Assembly (NCBI GenBank): GCA_029255685.2
Contig: CM055311.2
Coordinates: 55,945,048 to 56,009,047, forward strand
DNA length: 64,000 nt
Direction of reading: 5' to 3'
Source of the DNA: Silene conica
Lineage: Eukaryota > Streptophyta > Magnoliopsida > Caryophyllales > Caryophyllaceae
Positions 1 to 12,230 of this stretch are shown one piece after another. The notes below the pieces were generated by a model. That model worked only from the letters and a program-made list of their open reading frames with translations. It did no database searches and was not told the DNA's origin. A program made the position numbers and the translations under genes. Position 1 is the stretch's first letter. Every line of letters begins with the position of its first letter.

Positions 1-15
1 TACTACTTATTTCAG

Positions 16-567
16 GGTAACGAGGCAACGTCGTATAAGTTGTTCGAGTATACGAAGAAGAATAAGTTTAAACAGTGGGTCAACCCTTGAGCTGCGAAGA
101 TTGATGTAAGTCAATCGATCTACTAATTAATTTACAAATCAGTTAATTTTTTCGTTTGAATTTTGATGATAAGTTTAACATTTCTTTCTTAATTTTTTGT
201 TTTTCAGACTGCTTATCAGGAAATAATTTCTCAACCCACTCCAAATGGAGAGCCTCGAGACGAGTATGAGGACTATTACGAGGCTGTTGACGGTTTCGAC
301 GAGAAGTCCAGAATGTTCGACACCGGTTCGATAGGGCCAACAGTTTGGTACGAGACTCCAGGCAACAAAGATCGTCGATCCTGCTCCTACACACCTACTG
401 AGTTCACAACAACAAAAAGGATATGGAACTACGTAAAGTGGGCACAGATGCAAGCACATTTGCCCCCGCCCAACTGTTCAGGTTTTCCCCCGCCTCACAG
501 TAAAGATAACCATCCAGACGAAGGATTTGGTTTTGGAGGTGACGGTGGTATAACGCCCATAGGTTAG
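16..567 (+). pseudogene. Broken 3' end of a probable plant transposon gene (two exons)
   Basis: Two exon-like pieces can be read. The first (16-105) follows an acceptor-like TTATTTCAG and ends at a good donor, GTAAGT at 106. The second (208-567) follows TTTTTCAG and ends at TAG 565-567. The join keeps frame and gives an acidic, Tyr-rich segment followed by a Pro/Gly-rich tail ending in GFGFGGDGG. The first piece has an in-frame TGA at 88-90, so the copy looks inactive. The pattern of a LFEYTKK motif, then WVNP, then an Ala/Tyr-containing helix resembles proteins of the plant En/Spm-associated Transposase_24 type. That assignment is by memory of the pattern, not by alignment. The 5' part lies outside the window. 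Confidence 0.4.
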
Positions 568-722
568 CTTATGTTAGGTTTCATGCTAGGTAGCTAGTTG
601 GTGTTAGTTTATGACTTATGTTAGTATGTAGCTAAAGATTTGATCATGCTAAGTTAGTGTGTGTAGTACTCTAAACCAATTATGGAGATTTGTATGTTAT
701 TTGACTTTATTTCTTAAGTACC
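568..722. other. 3' flank of the broken gene
   Basis: AT-rich sequence with repeated TTAGTTTATG and GTTAG words. No reading frame or RNA gene is seen. Confidence 0.4.
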
Positions 723-1441
723 TTTGGAGATTTTCTACAAGGTAACCCTCTGTTTTTCTACAAGGTAACCCTCTGTTTTTTTATCCTAAAAAATAACTCA
801 ATTTGTTTTTTTACAAAAGAAATAATCTTAAAAATACTGTCTTATTTCCTCAATTTCTTATTATTAACAAGTTTTTTACTCGATTACTCAAAAGAATGTC
901 AACTCCCAGTATCATCTCTTCAAAGTATCATTACCTTAAATCTCCAAAAAACCGGGTTTCATAATTAACAAAGAATTCCACTATTAAGCTCACTGTTTAC
1001 AAATGAGTCTCTACTCCTCTATTGTACTCAACTTTACTGTGTGAATATGTCGAACGTCATTATTGCATTTACAACATTTTTAGTTTTGGGATATTTGTTG
1101 AGATTTTAAAAACAAAAGTTTTTAATTAGATTAACGCTATGAATTAAATTTGGGACTAATTATTATAATGCTCGATATATAGTACTTTTACTATGGTATT
1201 TAGAATATTTTATTGAGAATTTTTTGATATCGTACAATGTTTTTATTGATTTTTTTTTCAAAACTCGGTTTATTGAAGGGTAATGAGAGTGGATTTGACA
1301 ATTTGGGTGTAATCAAGGAAAATTGCGAAATTACGATTAATTAAGGGATTATGTTTTTATACACATGTGATTTGTAGAAAAAGTAAGGTTATGTTATAGA
1401 ATTTTTAAAAATATAGGGTTACCTCATAGAAAATCTCAAAA
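723..1441. mobile_element. Small non-autonomous inverted-repeat element
   Basis: The left end (GGAGATTTTCTACAAGGTAA, 726 on) and the right end (ending ATAGAAAATCTCAAA near 1440) are inverted copies over about 30 bases. The left end carries a second tandem copy of the CTACAAGGTAACCCTCTG word at about 758. The interior is AT-rich with no coding frame. No clear target duplication was found, so the superfamily is unassigned. Further copies of the inverted word (GGGTTACCACGTAGAA) lie outside the element, near 1585. Confidence 0.45.
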
Positions 1442-2154
1442 TTGAATTTACCACGTCACATACTTAACGGACAAAATTGACGGAAAAGCAATTAAGGGTC
1501 ATGGTAATACGTATTAATAAAGTTGAGGGTTATCATGTGTGATATCTGAAAAGTAAGGTTACCGTGTAAAATTTGAGAAAACACAGGGTTACCACGTAGA
1601 ATAACCCTTTTTTTTTGTTGTTTGTGTGTGTTTGTGCTGAAACAAAATAAGGAATGAAGAAGAAGGAAAGAGGAGGGGAAAGACCTTGGGCAGCAAGGCA
1701 AGGTTTAACACTTAGCCAAGTGTCCCAAAGGACATGTGGAAAAGAGTAAAGAGTAAGCAACGAGCTTGGGTCTCGTTAGCGGATGGTCCGTGACATCCTT
1801 TCGTATTGGCGACATAATTTCCTCCACAGAACTCTGATTAACGTGTTTTCGGTGGCGTTGGAAAGCTAAGAAAAAGAGCTAAAACTTTTATTTTATAAGC
1901 AAGAGCTAAATATTCCTGTAAATTATCTTAAAATTAGTAACAAGGACAGAGTAACGTTTTACAAGTTTAAGAAGTATAACTTTAAGACGGACATATTAAT
2001 GTTATTGTCAAAAACGATATATTTTAAATGGAATTTTATTTATTATGAATCATTATTATTACTAAAATAAGATTTTATTAATATATAATGACTTGAAATT
2101 ACGGGGTGTTACAGAAAACGAAGCATGCGACGGTTTTACGTGTCTCTATTAAAC
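1442..2154. other. Intergenic, with stray copies of the element end motif
   Basis: Two more copies of the GGTTACC end word (about 1557 and 1585) suggest a second, partly lost copy of the upstream element. The rest is AT-rich. Near 2100-2113, GGGGTGTTACA looks like an LTR end but has no matching partner. No coding frame is supported. Confidence 0.35.
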
Positions 2155-4350
2155 TGTAATACCTCGTATTTTACCCTCGGTCAACGGCAGTCAAACCGTG
2201 TTTTATACAAGTATTTCGAATGGAATGTTTATAAAGTATTTACGTAAATTGTTATTGTTTTATTAATCGTATTTTTATGATTATTTCGTATTTCATAATC
2301 ATTGTTGTTCGTCTCTGTTTCGTGTTTTATTTCAGTTGTTATTCGAAGTGTGTATATAGGCCTGTCTTGGTACGAATCTATGTGTAATGGTATTATGATG
2401 TTTGTAAGTTGCGTGGGTGGTGGTAGGTTGGCTTGTGGTGGTCGGAGCACCACCATAAGTAAGTAATTTCGGGTTCAAACCAGAAACAGGGACGCGGGGG
2501 CTGATGTCTGTTTGGTGTCGGGTTTTGGGTCTGTTGGGGGTAGTTTTGCATCTGGGTTGCGTGGAAGGTTACTGGTGTAGGGAAGACCACCCGGGTGTTG
2601 GTGTGGTGGCCATGGGTGGAGTATGTCGTCGATGGTGGTCGTTCAAAACAGTAGAGTCAGAACAGGGGGTTATGAGTCGTGTGTGAGCAGTGAAGTTAGG
2701 GAGGTTATCGTGGCGGTTCAGATGAGGACGAGGGTAAGTGTGGGGTACCTCTGGAACCACCGTGAGTCAGTGGTGACTACGGTGGTAGCCAGGGATAGTG
2801 TGGGGCATGGAGGCGAGAGGAGTCAGCGTGATAAGAAGGGAGTGCAAATACGAGTTGCTGAAAACAAAATAATAATGTGTGGGTAGGCTGTTTAGAATTG
2901 TTGTGGTGGTTGACGTGGTGGTCACTGGTGGTGTACAGTGGGTAGAAGTGGTAGAGGGTAGTGCATAGTTGAGTTTAGGATAGATGGTGATGGTCGTGGG
3001 TGTCCTGGTTGGTGGCGGTGATGCCGTGAACCTGGGCTGTACGGATCAGAGTGATGGGATGGTCTGAGTATGCTTTTGTTTTATTGTTGGTCGTGGGATT
3101 CGAACCCAGGATCTGAGGGGCTGTTTGTGTTATTATGCTTATTATTATTGTTATTTTGATTATTATTGTTTATGTGATTGTTGTTGTATTGATATTATTA
3201 TTAGAAGATATTGATAATGATATGATTTGTGATGTTGTTAGTATTACGAGCATGTCTTAGCCTTATTTTATCATCAGTATTATTATTTCTTCTTGGGCTG
3301 TAATATTATTATTAATAGTATGGTCTATTGTTAGGACTTGATAATTGTATGTTGGCAATGTCGTTAATATTATTGTTGTTATATATGTTTAGTGGTTTTA
3401 TGGATGTTATTATTTTAGTAATGGTAAATTATTTTATTTGTATTATTATTAATACTAATATTGATAATAGTGTTGTACATGTTATGAAGTGAGTAGTAAT
3501 TGGCTACTGGATTGTATGCTATATTTAGTAAGTCAAGGTTCATCAACCATATGTTAATTGAAGGTAAATGGTTATGTGAATAGGAGTTGACACTAAGTAA
3601 TGTTTATAGGGACTGAGCTCAAGGTGGAGTTTTCCTAACAACTGTCCAGATATCATCCGCAATTGAGGTAGGGGAAATATACTATGATTCATGTTATGAC
3701 ATGAAATGTGTAAGTGATGCTTATTATGAGTTTGTTATAATTGATTATTACTGTACTATGGATCGTATTATTATTGATCACTGTGGAGATCGGGAGGTGT
3801 GAGTTGGGTCTTGTGATATGGGTCTTGTGATATTGGGTCTTGTGATATGGGACTTGTGATATGGCCATGGGAGGTGCGGTGTGATGTGGTGTGGTGTGAT
3901 GGAGGTGTGGTGGGTTGGAGGTGAAGTGGTTGATTGGAGGATGTGGAGGTGGAGGATGATACTGTTCTATTGTTAATTATGTCTTATCTGTTTTTACCTA
4001 CTCAACCTCGCGGTTGACCCTGTGTATTCGTGTGACACCTACGATGATCCAGAATTGGGAGTAGATTTGACAGGTCAGTGACAGATGGATTAGGAGCTTG
4101 GGCATGGAGAGAGACATGGCATGGACCTACTTAGAGTTAGACCACATTTAGACATCGTCAGTTGTACTTTTATTTTATCAAGTTTGGACTTCTTAGTTGT
4201 TGTAATATTAAGTTTAAATTTAATCAGATTTATAAAAAGTACTTTGGTTTGTTACTTTGTTATTCACTACCTCGGATATTCCGAGATGGTAACAGTCCTA
4301 TTTATTGAGAATGTCTTGCTAAAGGCTCTTAAATAAATGGGGGTGTTACA
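2155..4350 (+). mobile_element. Old solo LTR, Ty3/gypsy, distant relative of the satellite-borne LTR family
   Basis: Starts TGTAATACC and ends GGGGGTGTTACA, the same ends as the LTRs at 27234 and 40989. The flanks are TAAAC and TAAGC, an imperfect 5-bp duplication. The interior shares landmarks with that family: GT-rich sequence, ATT/TTA runs, CTTGTGATATGGG repeats, ACCTACTCAACCTCG and AAATAAATGGGGG at the right end. A hairpin CTCGGA-TAT-TCCGAG lies at 4271-4285, where the younger LTRs have CTCGG-GTAA-CCGAG. Its divergence from those copies indicates greater age. Confidence 0.65.
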
Positions 4351-5092
4351 TAAGCGATACTTGTTTAATCAATAAATTTCTCATTTTATTTTATTGACGG
4401 ATTTTACGGGTATTACAGCCTATGTGCCAATACTTAGTTGGGTGGATAGTCGATAACCTTAGGGTTACTACAGGGTGAGATGCAAGCCACCGTAGTTTCA
4501 ATAAGATCGTTGACTTGACCGCTTAGATGTTTGGTTGACTTTGATATTGATTCACATATTGACCCACATGTTGCATTTATGTTTTGACTCATATATTGAC
4601 TTTTATGTTGACTCACATATTGATTGTTTATTCATATTGTTTCACATGATTTATTACTTACCGTTATCACATACTTGTATGTATGTTTATTTGTTGTGTG
4701 TATGGCTATGTGTATTTTGACAATAAGTAGCTGGGAGAACCTTGAGTTACTCCCCACTAATTGTGGCGTTAATGTTTACATGAATGACAAGTACTTGTTA
4801 GTGCTATTTGGGGTAAAGACATTTGAGCCAGCAATTGTTGTTTTATATCAACATATACCCTATTGTATTAGGTTAGACGTACTTTATGTTCATTTGCGGG
4901 ATATATTTTCCTCTCGTTTACTTAAGTTGTTTTGTATAACTTACAATTAATTATGGTTTTTAATGTTCCGCATGTTTATTTGAATTCCCGCGATTGAGTT
5001 TTAATCATACGTCGAAAAGTTTTAAAAATCACGTATTTAATTTTCGCTTCGTTTTTACTTGTTTATCTTTATGCTAAATCGTGGGGGTTCAC
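4351..5092 (+). repeat. Decayed right part of an LTR related to the second Ty3/gypsy family
   Basis: The stretch from about 4730 (GGGAGAACCTTGAGTTACTC, then CCCCACTAATTGTGGCG) matches the order of the LTR at 58051-60901 near 60530. The right end (TCGCTTCGTTTTTACTTG through GTGGGGGTTCACA) matches that LTR's terminal region. The solo LTR at 2155-4350 abuts it and may have inserted into it, but the left half is not recognisable. Confidence 0.4.
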
Positions 5093-5107
5093 AATAGTAG
5101 CGATTAA

Positions 5108-5290
5108 CATAAGAATACGAGCAAATGTAAAAAAAAATATGAGCTAATGTAAAAAAAAAAACAAGCTAATAAGATAAGAATATGAGTTAATGTAAAAACA
5201 TATGAGCTATTAAAATAAGAATATGAGCTAATGTAAAAAAAAAAAAAAATACGAGCTAATGTTAAACTAATACGAGCTTCAACTATCTTC
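5108..5290. repeat. Degenerate minisatellite
   Basis: Imperfect tandem units of about 22-30 bases built on AATATGAGCTAATGTAAAAA, with poly-A runs of differing length. Two isolated copies follow near 5340-5370. Not coding. Confidence 0.6.
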
Positions 5291-6317
5291 ATACATTAAA
5301 TTTTTGGAGAAAAAGTTTCTTCTAGATGATGCTCACATGAATAGAATACAAGTTATTATAAAAATATGAGCTTACAAAATTACTTTGACAGGGAGATATA
5401 ATATGTAATTGTCTTTCTAAAACCATTGAATGAGAGATACATGTTTCCATTAGTATGTAATTGTCTTTCCTAAAATCATTTAAACCCGTTAAAAACTATT
5501 GAAGTTTCATGCTCCTTTAAAGTTTCATGTTGTTCCATTGATGATGATACATTTGATGTTTTATCCGTCATCGAAGGTTCGTTCACCATTGATGGTAAAA
5601 ATTGATAAAATACTTATTGGTTCTAATTAAAAAAAAAAAGAGATATAATGAGATTACGTTAACTGGATGATGGATGATATAATAATTTAAGGGAGATGAT
5701 GATTCATTAACTTAAGGAAATGACGAAAGAAGATAGAAATGAGTAGGAAAAATATGGAAGCAGTTAGAGAGAGAGAATAAGCATTGGAGTACAAATGGAT
5801 TCCGTTACCTTTTTTTAGAAAACTAATTGAAAACGGACTAAAATAACCTTTAATATGCAATAGGATTTTTTATCCGGTTGTATATTCGAGGAAATGAGGA
5901 AAATTACTGGGTCATCTTTTATTAGACAATTCTACGGAAGAGTTGAATTACACGAAAGATGGGCCCGACCTGTTTACCTGTTCAAATACACAAGTCGCAA
6001 CAAAATTTAAATTTCATGAGATTCCAGTCATACAAGAGCGGTAAACAAGTAAAGGCTACAGCTTCGAACCCATGATGGATCAGAAGTTAAGCTGTCATCA
6101 ATTTTAGCAGCAGGTGGGTCAGTGTCTCACTGACCTTTCAAACTACCATAACACACAAGGAGCAAATAATCCCTAACCTTCCATCCTTGCTGATATCCTA
6201 AATTGTTCTAATCTCTACGAATATACAAACACAACAATCCACACAATGCAATACAACGAAGAAACAGCGTTAAACGAATCATTCAAGCCAACATTACAAG
6301 CTAGATACCTCCTAATA
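5291..6317. other. AT-rich intergenic, with the probable 3' UTR of the RopGAP gene at its right end
   Basis: No frame or RNA gene is supported. The last few hundred bases lie directly downstream of the RopGAP stop codon (minus strand) and probably hold its 3' UTR. A TTTTATT (AATAAAA on the minus strand) near 5917 could be the poly(A) signal, but other AT-rich words would serve. Confidence 0.4.
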
Positions 6318-9300
6318 TCAGTTGGACATAAGCAACGGTAAGGAAGATGTTGCCATCTCTCTTTCACTGTCATGTCTTTTCGAGAAGCTGAATGAGTCAA
6401 AGAATTGACCTTCACCAACATGATGTTGCTTGCTTTCCATGCCATTACTAGTCCCACTTGATAAGCAACTCCAAGTTTTACTATCAGAATATGAAATTTT
6501 CGCATCCTCATTGTTTCCACTACTCATATTGATGTCGTCTAACTGCCTCAAGAAACATTCCTCTGTGACACTCAGAGAACCACCTTCAACTACATTGTCA
6601 TCTTCATCAACTAACTCATCACAATCAGAAGCGGGTCCCCTTGAGTCACAACTGGTTTCCATTTCTTGTTGGCTGTCATATTCTTCGTCACTCTCTCGAC
6701 CTGAAGAACGAGATGACATTGGAGAATAGTCCCCCGTGGGAGATTCATCACGCTCTCTTAGTGTTTTTGTGATGAGGGTTTTCAGCAAATTCATGACTTG
6801 AACAGCATGCATCAGAGCTGTTAATGGATCAGACATCTGTACAAGGCAATACTGTAATGGTGAAACATAGGATGATATACAAGGTTAAGCATAAATCAGA
6901 GTATCACTTATTTAAATATATTGTTCTGGTTATGCGTAGATTCCACTTCCAATTCATTCAATGAAACCACAAACTAATTATTCTTAAGTTTTAGGTAATA
7001 ATGGAACTACGCTAATACGATGGAGGTTCTCAGACCTTTTTTTCTCTTTGTCATGGGTCATCAAAAAATAGCCTCTTCGTATTGTAAATACAGGGGCAAT
7101 GCTAGAACTTGCAAAACAAACACGGCCCAAAGGTAAACCGATGAGCTTCAATACAACCCAAAACCAAAATTGATCCAATTCCACCAAGAGTTTCGTTTCC
7201 CAGACTTACCTTTTCCCCTTATTGACCTGATAATAACACATTGAAATATACATAAGTCCCAAATGAACCAACCTAACTCGACCAGAATACAACCAAACCG
7301 AATGAGTCGACTTGTACGGTTGTACCTGATCCGACTAGGTAAGGGTGCATAGATCTTACCCTCAATTACCCTGCCATTTGTGTGAGCCTGAGGCATTAAG
7401 TTAATGTTATTGTTATTGTTATTGTTTGGGTTAGTAATCCTATACCTGAGTCATGTTAGGAGCAAACACCATTGCAATGTTTCTTGCATTCATCTTGTTA
7501 TAATCCTCTTCCTCAACCACGTCAGCCATAAGATCGATTGCCCAATTGAGTAGTGCAGCTTCAGTTGGTTTGAGTTGCTTCACAAGCACATAATAGTCCT
7601 CTTCACTGTTACACTGAAGAACTTGTTCTGGTGAAAGTCCATCAAGTACTCCAGAAGGAAGCTCTCGGAACCACGTCTTAATAAGCCCAGCTAAGCAATG
7701 AACATCCATGTCATCGGGCACAATACCCCTATTGAGCTGGTCCCTTATCCGTTCTTCTTGGCCATTTTCGGGGTTTATACGAAATATTCCTTCTGCCTGC
7801 ATAAGAAATAGAACTTTTAAACCAAAAGAATTATGAACATGCAAAATAAACTCTTCATGGAGATTCGTTTTTCACCTTCTTTTAACCGCTACAAGTTCTA
7901 TGGCTTAATCAATAGTTTTCGTACCTTAAGACCACTTTGGGAGTACAGTCTCTCTTGGAGCAGTAAGAGTATGATGGGAACACTATTTCCTCTAGCATCG
8001 TAAGAACATTGCATTGATTCTGCTGAAACACCAAAGACACTAGCACTGCAAATGATAACCAGCATCATATTAAAATTAATTCAAATTAGGTAATTAATCT
8101 CCAAGCAAATTGGAAAACAGATTTTCACTGTATTGTCATGTTCTTCCTATAAGAAAACAGAAAATCCACTACCATGATTAACACTGTTTTGCAGAAATAA
8201 ACATAAGCAAGAAGCCATAAATTTGTTTCCAAGTTTGCCAATGTTACGGAGGATTTCCATTCCCTTTTCTGTCTTCATTTATTATTCAAATCTCTCTAAT
8301 GATGTAATTAAACAAAAATCCATATTTGCTGAAATTTATTTAGTAATCAAGCTATTCAACTTTAGTTCCACTTCAAAAGGGGCCTTTCTTTTCCAAAATT
8401 TCGAGGATGATGTTGTGGATCACTACTATCACATTCACCATCTTACAATGAGATTGTGGGTGAGACGGTCAAATTCACCAAGATGCGAGGAGATGACTCA
8501 TCACCGATCTGACAAGGGTAAGTAACAAACTAGACTTTATTGACATAAATGAACAATTTAAATAGTTTAATTGAGTGTATTGATTTCTACCATCCAATTA
8601 TTGAAATGAGTTGTTCGAAATTTGAATAATTTTACCAACTGAGAGGGACCGGAGATTCATTGCAGTCAATAAATGAAATAAAGCTCCCAACAACTCTTTA
8701 AAAATAATAATCCTAGCAGATTTCCAACTTACAAAGAAGTTGATGAATACTTATGATTCTCACATGAAAAAGGAGAGGCATCAGGGAGTTTGAATTGTCT
8801 CCTTCCAACAGTTAATTTTATAGAAATGAACTGTGGAGTTTCTATATTGGGTAAGAAAAAGCGTGGATTTCAAACAGTATCCCTCTTTCTCCATGATCAT
8901 TTCTAAAATCCTCCAAAAGTGGAACGCAGGGAGTAAGATTTGATGTGTGAAATTGTGAATGAAACAACAGACCCTCAAACCCTAGTATACTGAATTTGAA
9001 GTTAATAAAGGATTGAAAATGAAAAGTAGGAATCAGTAGAATAGAGGAGATTATACAAGTAAAGAGTGAAAGAAAAGGAGATAATAATAGAGTACCTAGC
9101 ACTAGGGACTTTTTTAGGAATTTCAACTTGAAATTCAACAGGAAGACCAAGGAAACCCTGAAAACGATCAAAAGTGACATGGGTAATATGTTTGACATTA
9201 GTAGGCCAACCAATATCCATATCTAAATGATGAACAGCAGAAATAACATCTTCATTTCGATCAACACGGCAATAAATCATTGATTTCCTAATAGCAGCAA

Positions 9301-9448
9301 CAAGTAATGCAACTAATGAAAGCTGCTGCTGCTGCTGCTCATTATGTTGCTCTTCGCATCCCTTTGATGTTGTTGTTGATGGACTTTTTGTTGCGCTTCC
9401 ACCACCGCCGCAACCTCCGCCTCTTGTCACCATTATTATGCCCGTCAT
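6318..9448 (-). CDS. ROPGAP: Rop GTPase-activating protein with CRIB motif (RopGAP), four exons
   Basis: Stimulates GTP hydrolysis by plant Rho (Rop) GTPases, switching off Rop signals in polar growth at the membrane and cytoskeleton (family knowledge). Exons on the minus strand are 9448-9096, 8045-7925, 7796-7446 and 6836-6318. All introns are GT-AG and the phases fit, giving 1344 nt and about 447 residues. Residues 10-42 are Gly/Ser/Thr-rich then Gln-rich. The CRIB motif spans about 78-106 (DIGWPTNVKHITHVTFDRFQ). The RhoGAP domain runs from about 119 to 280, with GIFR (R164, the expected arginine finger), the CLAGLIKTWFRELP helix and NARNIAMVFAPNM. The C-terminal 170 residues are acidic and Ser-rich, as in other plant RopGAPs. 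CRIB followed by GAP is the plant-specific order. The start is the first Met of the open exon. No defect is visible and it appears functional. Which paralogue it is cannot be told. Confidence 0.93.
7320..7432 (+). mobile_element. SINE-like 3' segment in RopGAP intron 3
   Basis: TAAGGGTGCATAGATCTTAC followed by CCTCAATTACCCTGCC and a terminal (TTATTG)n run resembles the 3' part of tRNA-derived plant SINEs of the Au type, which end in TTG repeats. The tRNA-like head is not recognised, so it is probably truncated or diverged. It lies in the intron antisense to the gene. Confidence 0.45.
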
Positions 9449-9780
9449 TTTCTAATTTCTCACTTTGTTTACACTCTGATTTCTCTTTCTCTCTCCTTCT
9501 CTCTCTCCCTCTCCCTGTATGGTTGTTTCGGCTTCTTCAACCAAACTCAGATTTGAAATGCCGATGTTTGGTTTTCACTGCTCTATTTATTTACGCTTTT
9601 TTTTATTGCTTTCTTTGGGGTTTCCTTTTGCTCCTTCTTGTTGGGATTCAAACGGCCACTCGTATTCAAATTTTTACAAGGACCTACATATCTACAAATG
9701 TTTTTCTTTTTCTTTTCGATAAATCTTAGGCCTGTTATTTATGTTATGAATTAGACGGATCAAAGACATACAAAATTTAC
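9449..9780 (-). promoter_or_regulatory. RopGAP 5' UTR and promoter region
   Basis: On the minus strand a GA-rich tract (plus-strand CT-rich, 9480-9518) lies just upstream of the ATG, typical of plant 5' UTRs. An AAATAAATAG TATA-like word (plus strand CTATTTATTT, about 9581-9590) lies roughly 135 bases upstream of the start codon. No transcript evidence is available. Confidence 0.35.
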
Positions 9781-10045
9781 ACAAATTTACACTTGTTGAG
9801 TATCACTTTTATACTACTTCTAAGTACGCATTTACACTCACACTAATAAGTGTTCACATTAACACTTGTTGAGCGTTACATTCACACTGCTCCACTATAT
9901 ACATTTACACTTTTTGAGCATCACTTTCACAGTACTTGCAGCTTCACATTACACTCACACTAATGAGTGTTCACGTTAATACTTGTTGAGCATTACACTC
10001 ACATTGCTCCAGTATATACATTTATACTTGTTGAACGTCAATGAC
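9780..10045. repeat. Short tandem repeat of about 118 bp, two-plus copies
   Basis: The block ACACTCACACTAATAAGTGT through ACTATATACATTTACAC near 9833 recurs near 9951. Each unit contains inner CACTTGTTGAGC(A/G)T words. Not coding. Confidence 0.6.
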
Positions 10046-11790
10046 ACGGCTTTCACAACCTTATCAAAAATAAAACCAGCTGGTTCCAACTAAATGTAGA
10101 CATGTAGTAGAGGCAGTCGGGTATCGAATCCACAGGGAGAAGGGAGGCCTATAAACTAACTAAGTCTGTCAAGGTAACCAAATTGGGGGTGTTTAAAAGG
10201 TTTATCTAACGACTAAAAAGATAAGGGAAAGAGAAACGAGCAAAAGAAATAATAAAAAAGGAGAAAGATCTAGGATTGTAGGTTCACCAAGGCATCCATA
10301 TGTAGGAAATATCGTATATTTCATAATGAGATTAATCATATTAATGTCATAAGATACATAAAGTTAATATATGTAGGATTTTTGTGCGTCGTTTTTCACT
10401 TGTTTTTGCTAGCTCACTTGGACCCTATTTATATAGTTAATATATAGAGTTCTAATGGAAATAATATTGTGTGAATCTCAACCAATTGAGAGTCCATACA
10501 CGGCATGTTCACACATCACAAATAACATCCACAATTAAGAGTCTCAACTTGAATAAAACTCTATTTTATAAGTTGTTAAAAAGATCTTTTGGAAGTAATT
10601 ATATTTATATATTAAATCATAACATGTGGACCGAAGTTAATCAAGAATTTCGACCAAACTAGTCTTGTAGTTCAGTTGTCCGAAATAAACAATTATTTTT
10701 AAGACTTATCCAATATTATGATTTATCATATATATAAATACGGCAGGAGAATATAATATAATTAATTATCGTATAATTAATTAATTTTAATATCGCGTAT
10801 TAAACTTATAAATATAACATTCATATTTATTTAAAATTAAAATTTTAATCCATTTCTCCTAATAATCATTAATCGCATTAAATAATTATTCGTATTATTT
10901 CCAGGACTAATATTTAGTCAATTAAGGCATCTATGTAATATATGAGTATATAATTACATTTCTTGGAACCATCCTATAGGTGCGACCGATAGAGACCAAC
11001 TAATTACCGTCATCAGTATGGCATTAACGTCAAACTTCTAGCAAAGCCAACCGTTACTGATTTACGTTAATTAGTTGATAAATATACAAAGTATCCCTTT
11101 GTGATCCTGTAAGAGATTTAGATTGTAGTCGCACTAACTGTGGAGGACACATGCTCCAACAATCTCCTACTTGTCCGACAAGTGTGTATGTGCGATTACC
11201 GATTCTCATATCCACAAAATCTCCCATTCAATGTAAGACTATTTGAAAAGTCGCGCTTCACAAGGTCGTATCTCACAAGTGATCTGCATCGAGAGTGATT
11301 TCCCTGACTAGAGAGTAACAGTACTGATATACTAATGTATCTACCATAGATAGCATCCGAGCATGGCCATGCATTTCAATCACTACTCCTCGAGTGGGCC
11401 TGAGATATAAATAAACCTGATAAAGGCTGGATATTTCCCTTAACTCGAATATTGCCAATGAAAGTGTGGGAAAATATCTGTATATATATATATCCCTATA
11501 CTTTATATGCAGGATTATAACGAAATTATAATTATGATTTACAGTCATAAACGAAATACGAGATACAAGGATTGGGAACAAGAATCAACCTTTGGTCCTT
11601 GCAAGAGGCCTAAGAACAGATATTAAAATAGATATCCTCCTAATTGTTGCACCCAAGACGCTCCGAAAAATACCCTTTCTTGAGCTAGAAACTGCAAAAA
11701 TTACCGTTAATTTTTATGAATGATGAAATAGAGAGAGGAGGGAGTATCACGTCTGTTTTGTAACTCGTGATTTTTGTGTGCCGTGTATCT
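10046..11790. other. Noncoding; possible LTR-like segment 10311-11164
   Basis: No gene is seen. A segment from TGTAGGAAATATCG (about 10311) to CATGCTCCAACA (about 11164) has TG...CA ends and a TATA-like TATTTATATAG near 10425. The DNA after it (TCTCCTACTTGTCCGACAAG) resembles noncoding sequence often found in plant repeats. No primer site or second LTR was found, so this could be a decayed non-autonomous retroelement or chance. Confidence 0.25.
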
Positions 11791-11791
11791 G

Positions 11792-11874
<83 letters not shown>
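11792..11874. repeat. (TA)n microsatellite, about 80 bp
   Basis: Uninterrupted TA dinucleotides that abut the left end of element A. Similar tracts separate elements A, B and C. Confidence 0.97.
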
Positions 11875-11878
<4 letters not shown>

Positions 11879-12199
11879 TGGGATCCAGTGAGAACCACCT
11901 TACAATGAAAACCGGTGAGAACTCTTCCTTACGGAGTTTTTTTTTAAAAATTAATGACATAATTGGATTCGGCATGGAATTTTATGGCCAGAGAACATAT
12001 TTCTTGGTCTAGAAAATAAATAAAACGTATCTCACCTTGATTTCCGTCACTAGTATTTATTTTCTAGACTAAAAAATATGTTCTCTAGTTATAAAATGCC
12101 ATGCCGAATCCAATTATGTTATTAATTTTTTTTAAAAAAGTCCGTAAGGTAGAGTTCTCACAAAGTTCTCATTGTAAGGTGGTTCTCACCCGATCCCAA

Positions 12200-12202
<3 letters not shown>
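11875..12202. mobile_element. Element A: foldback inverted-repeat element in a TA tract
   Basis: The left end GGGTTGGGATCCAGTGAGAA is mirrored by TTCTCACCCGATCCCAAG at the right end. The match continues almost to the centre near 12030 (AGAGAACATATTTCTTGGTC against its complement), so the whole element can fold into one hairpin. It is flanked on both sides by (TA)n. There is no coding frame. It resembles elements that use TA microsatellites as targets. Confidence 0.7.

Positions 12203-12230
<28 letters not shown>

Noticed and set aside
4121-4950. Hydrophobic frames on the plus strand
   Set aside because: They lie in decayed LTR sequence rich in T; no conserved domain or supporting splice structure.
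6430-6729. Plus-strand frame opposite the RopGAP C-terminal exon
   Set aside because: Antisense shadow of a well supported coding exon.
11685-12012. Frames encoding (IY)n
   Set aside because: Translation of a (TA)n microsatellite.
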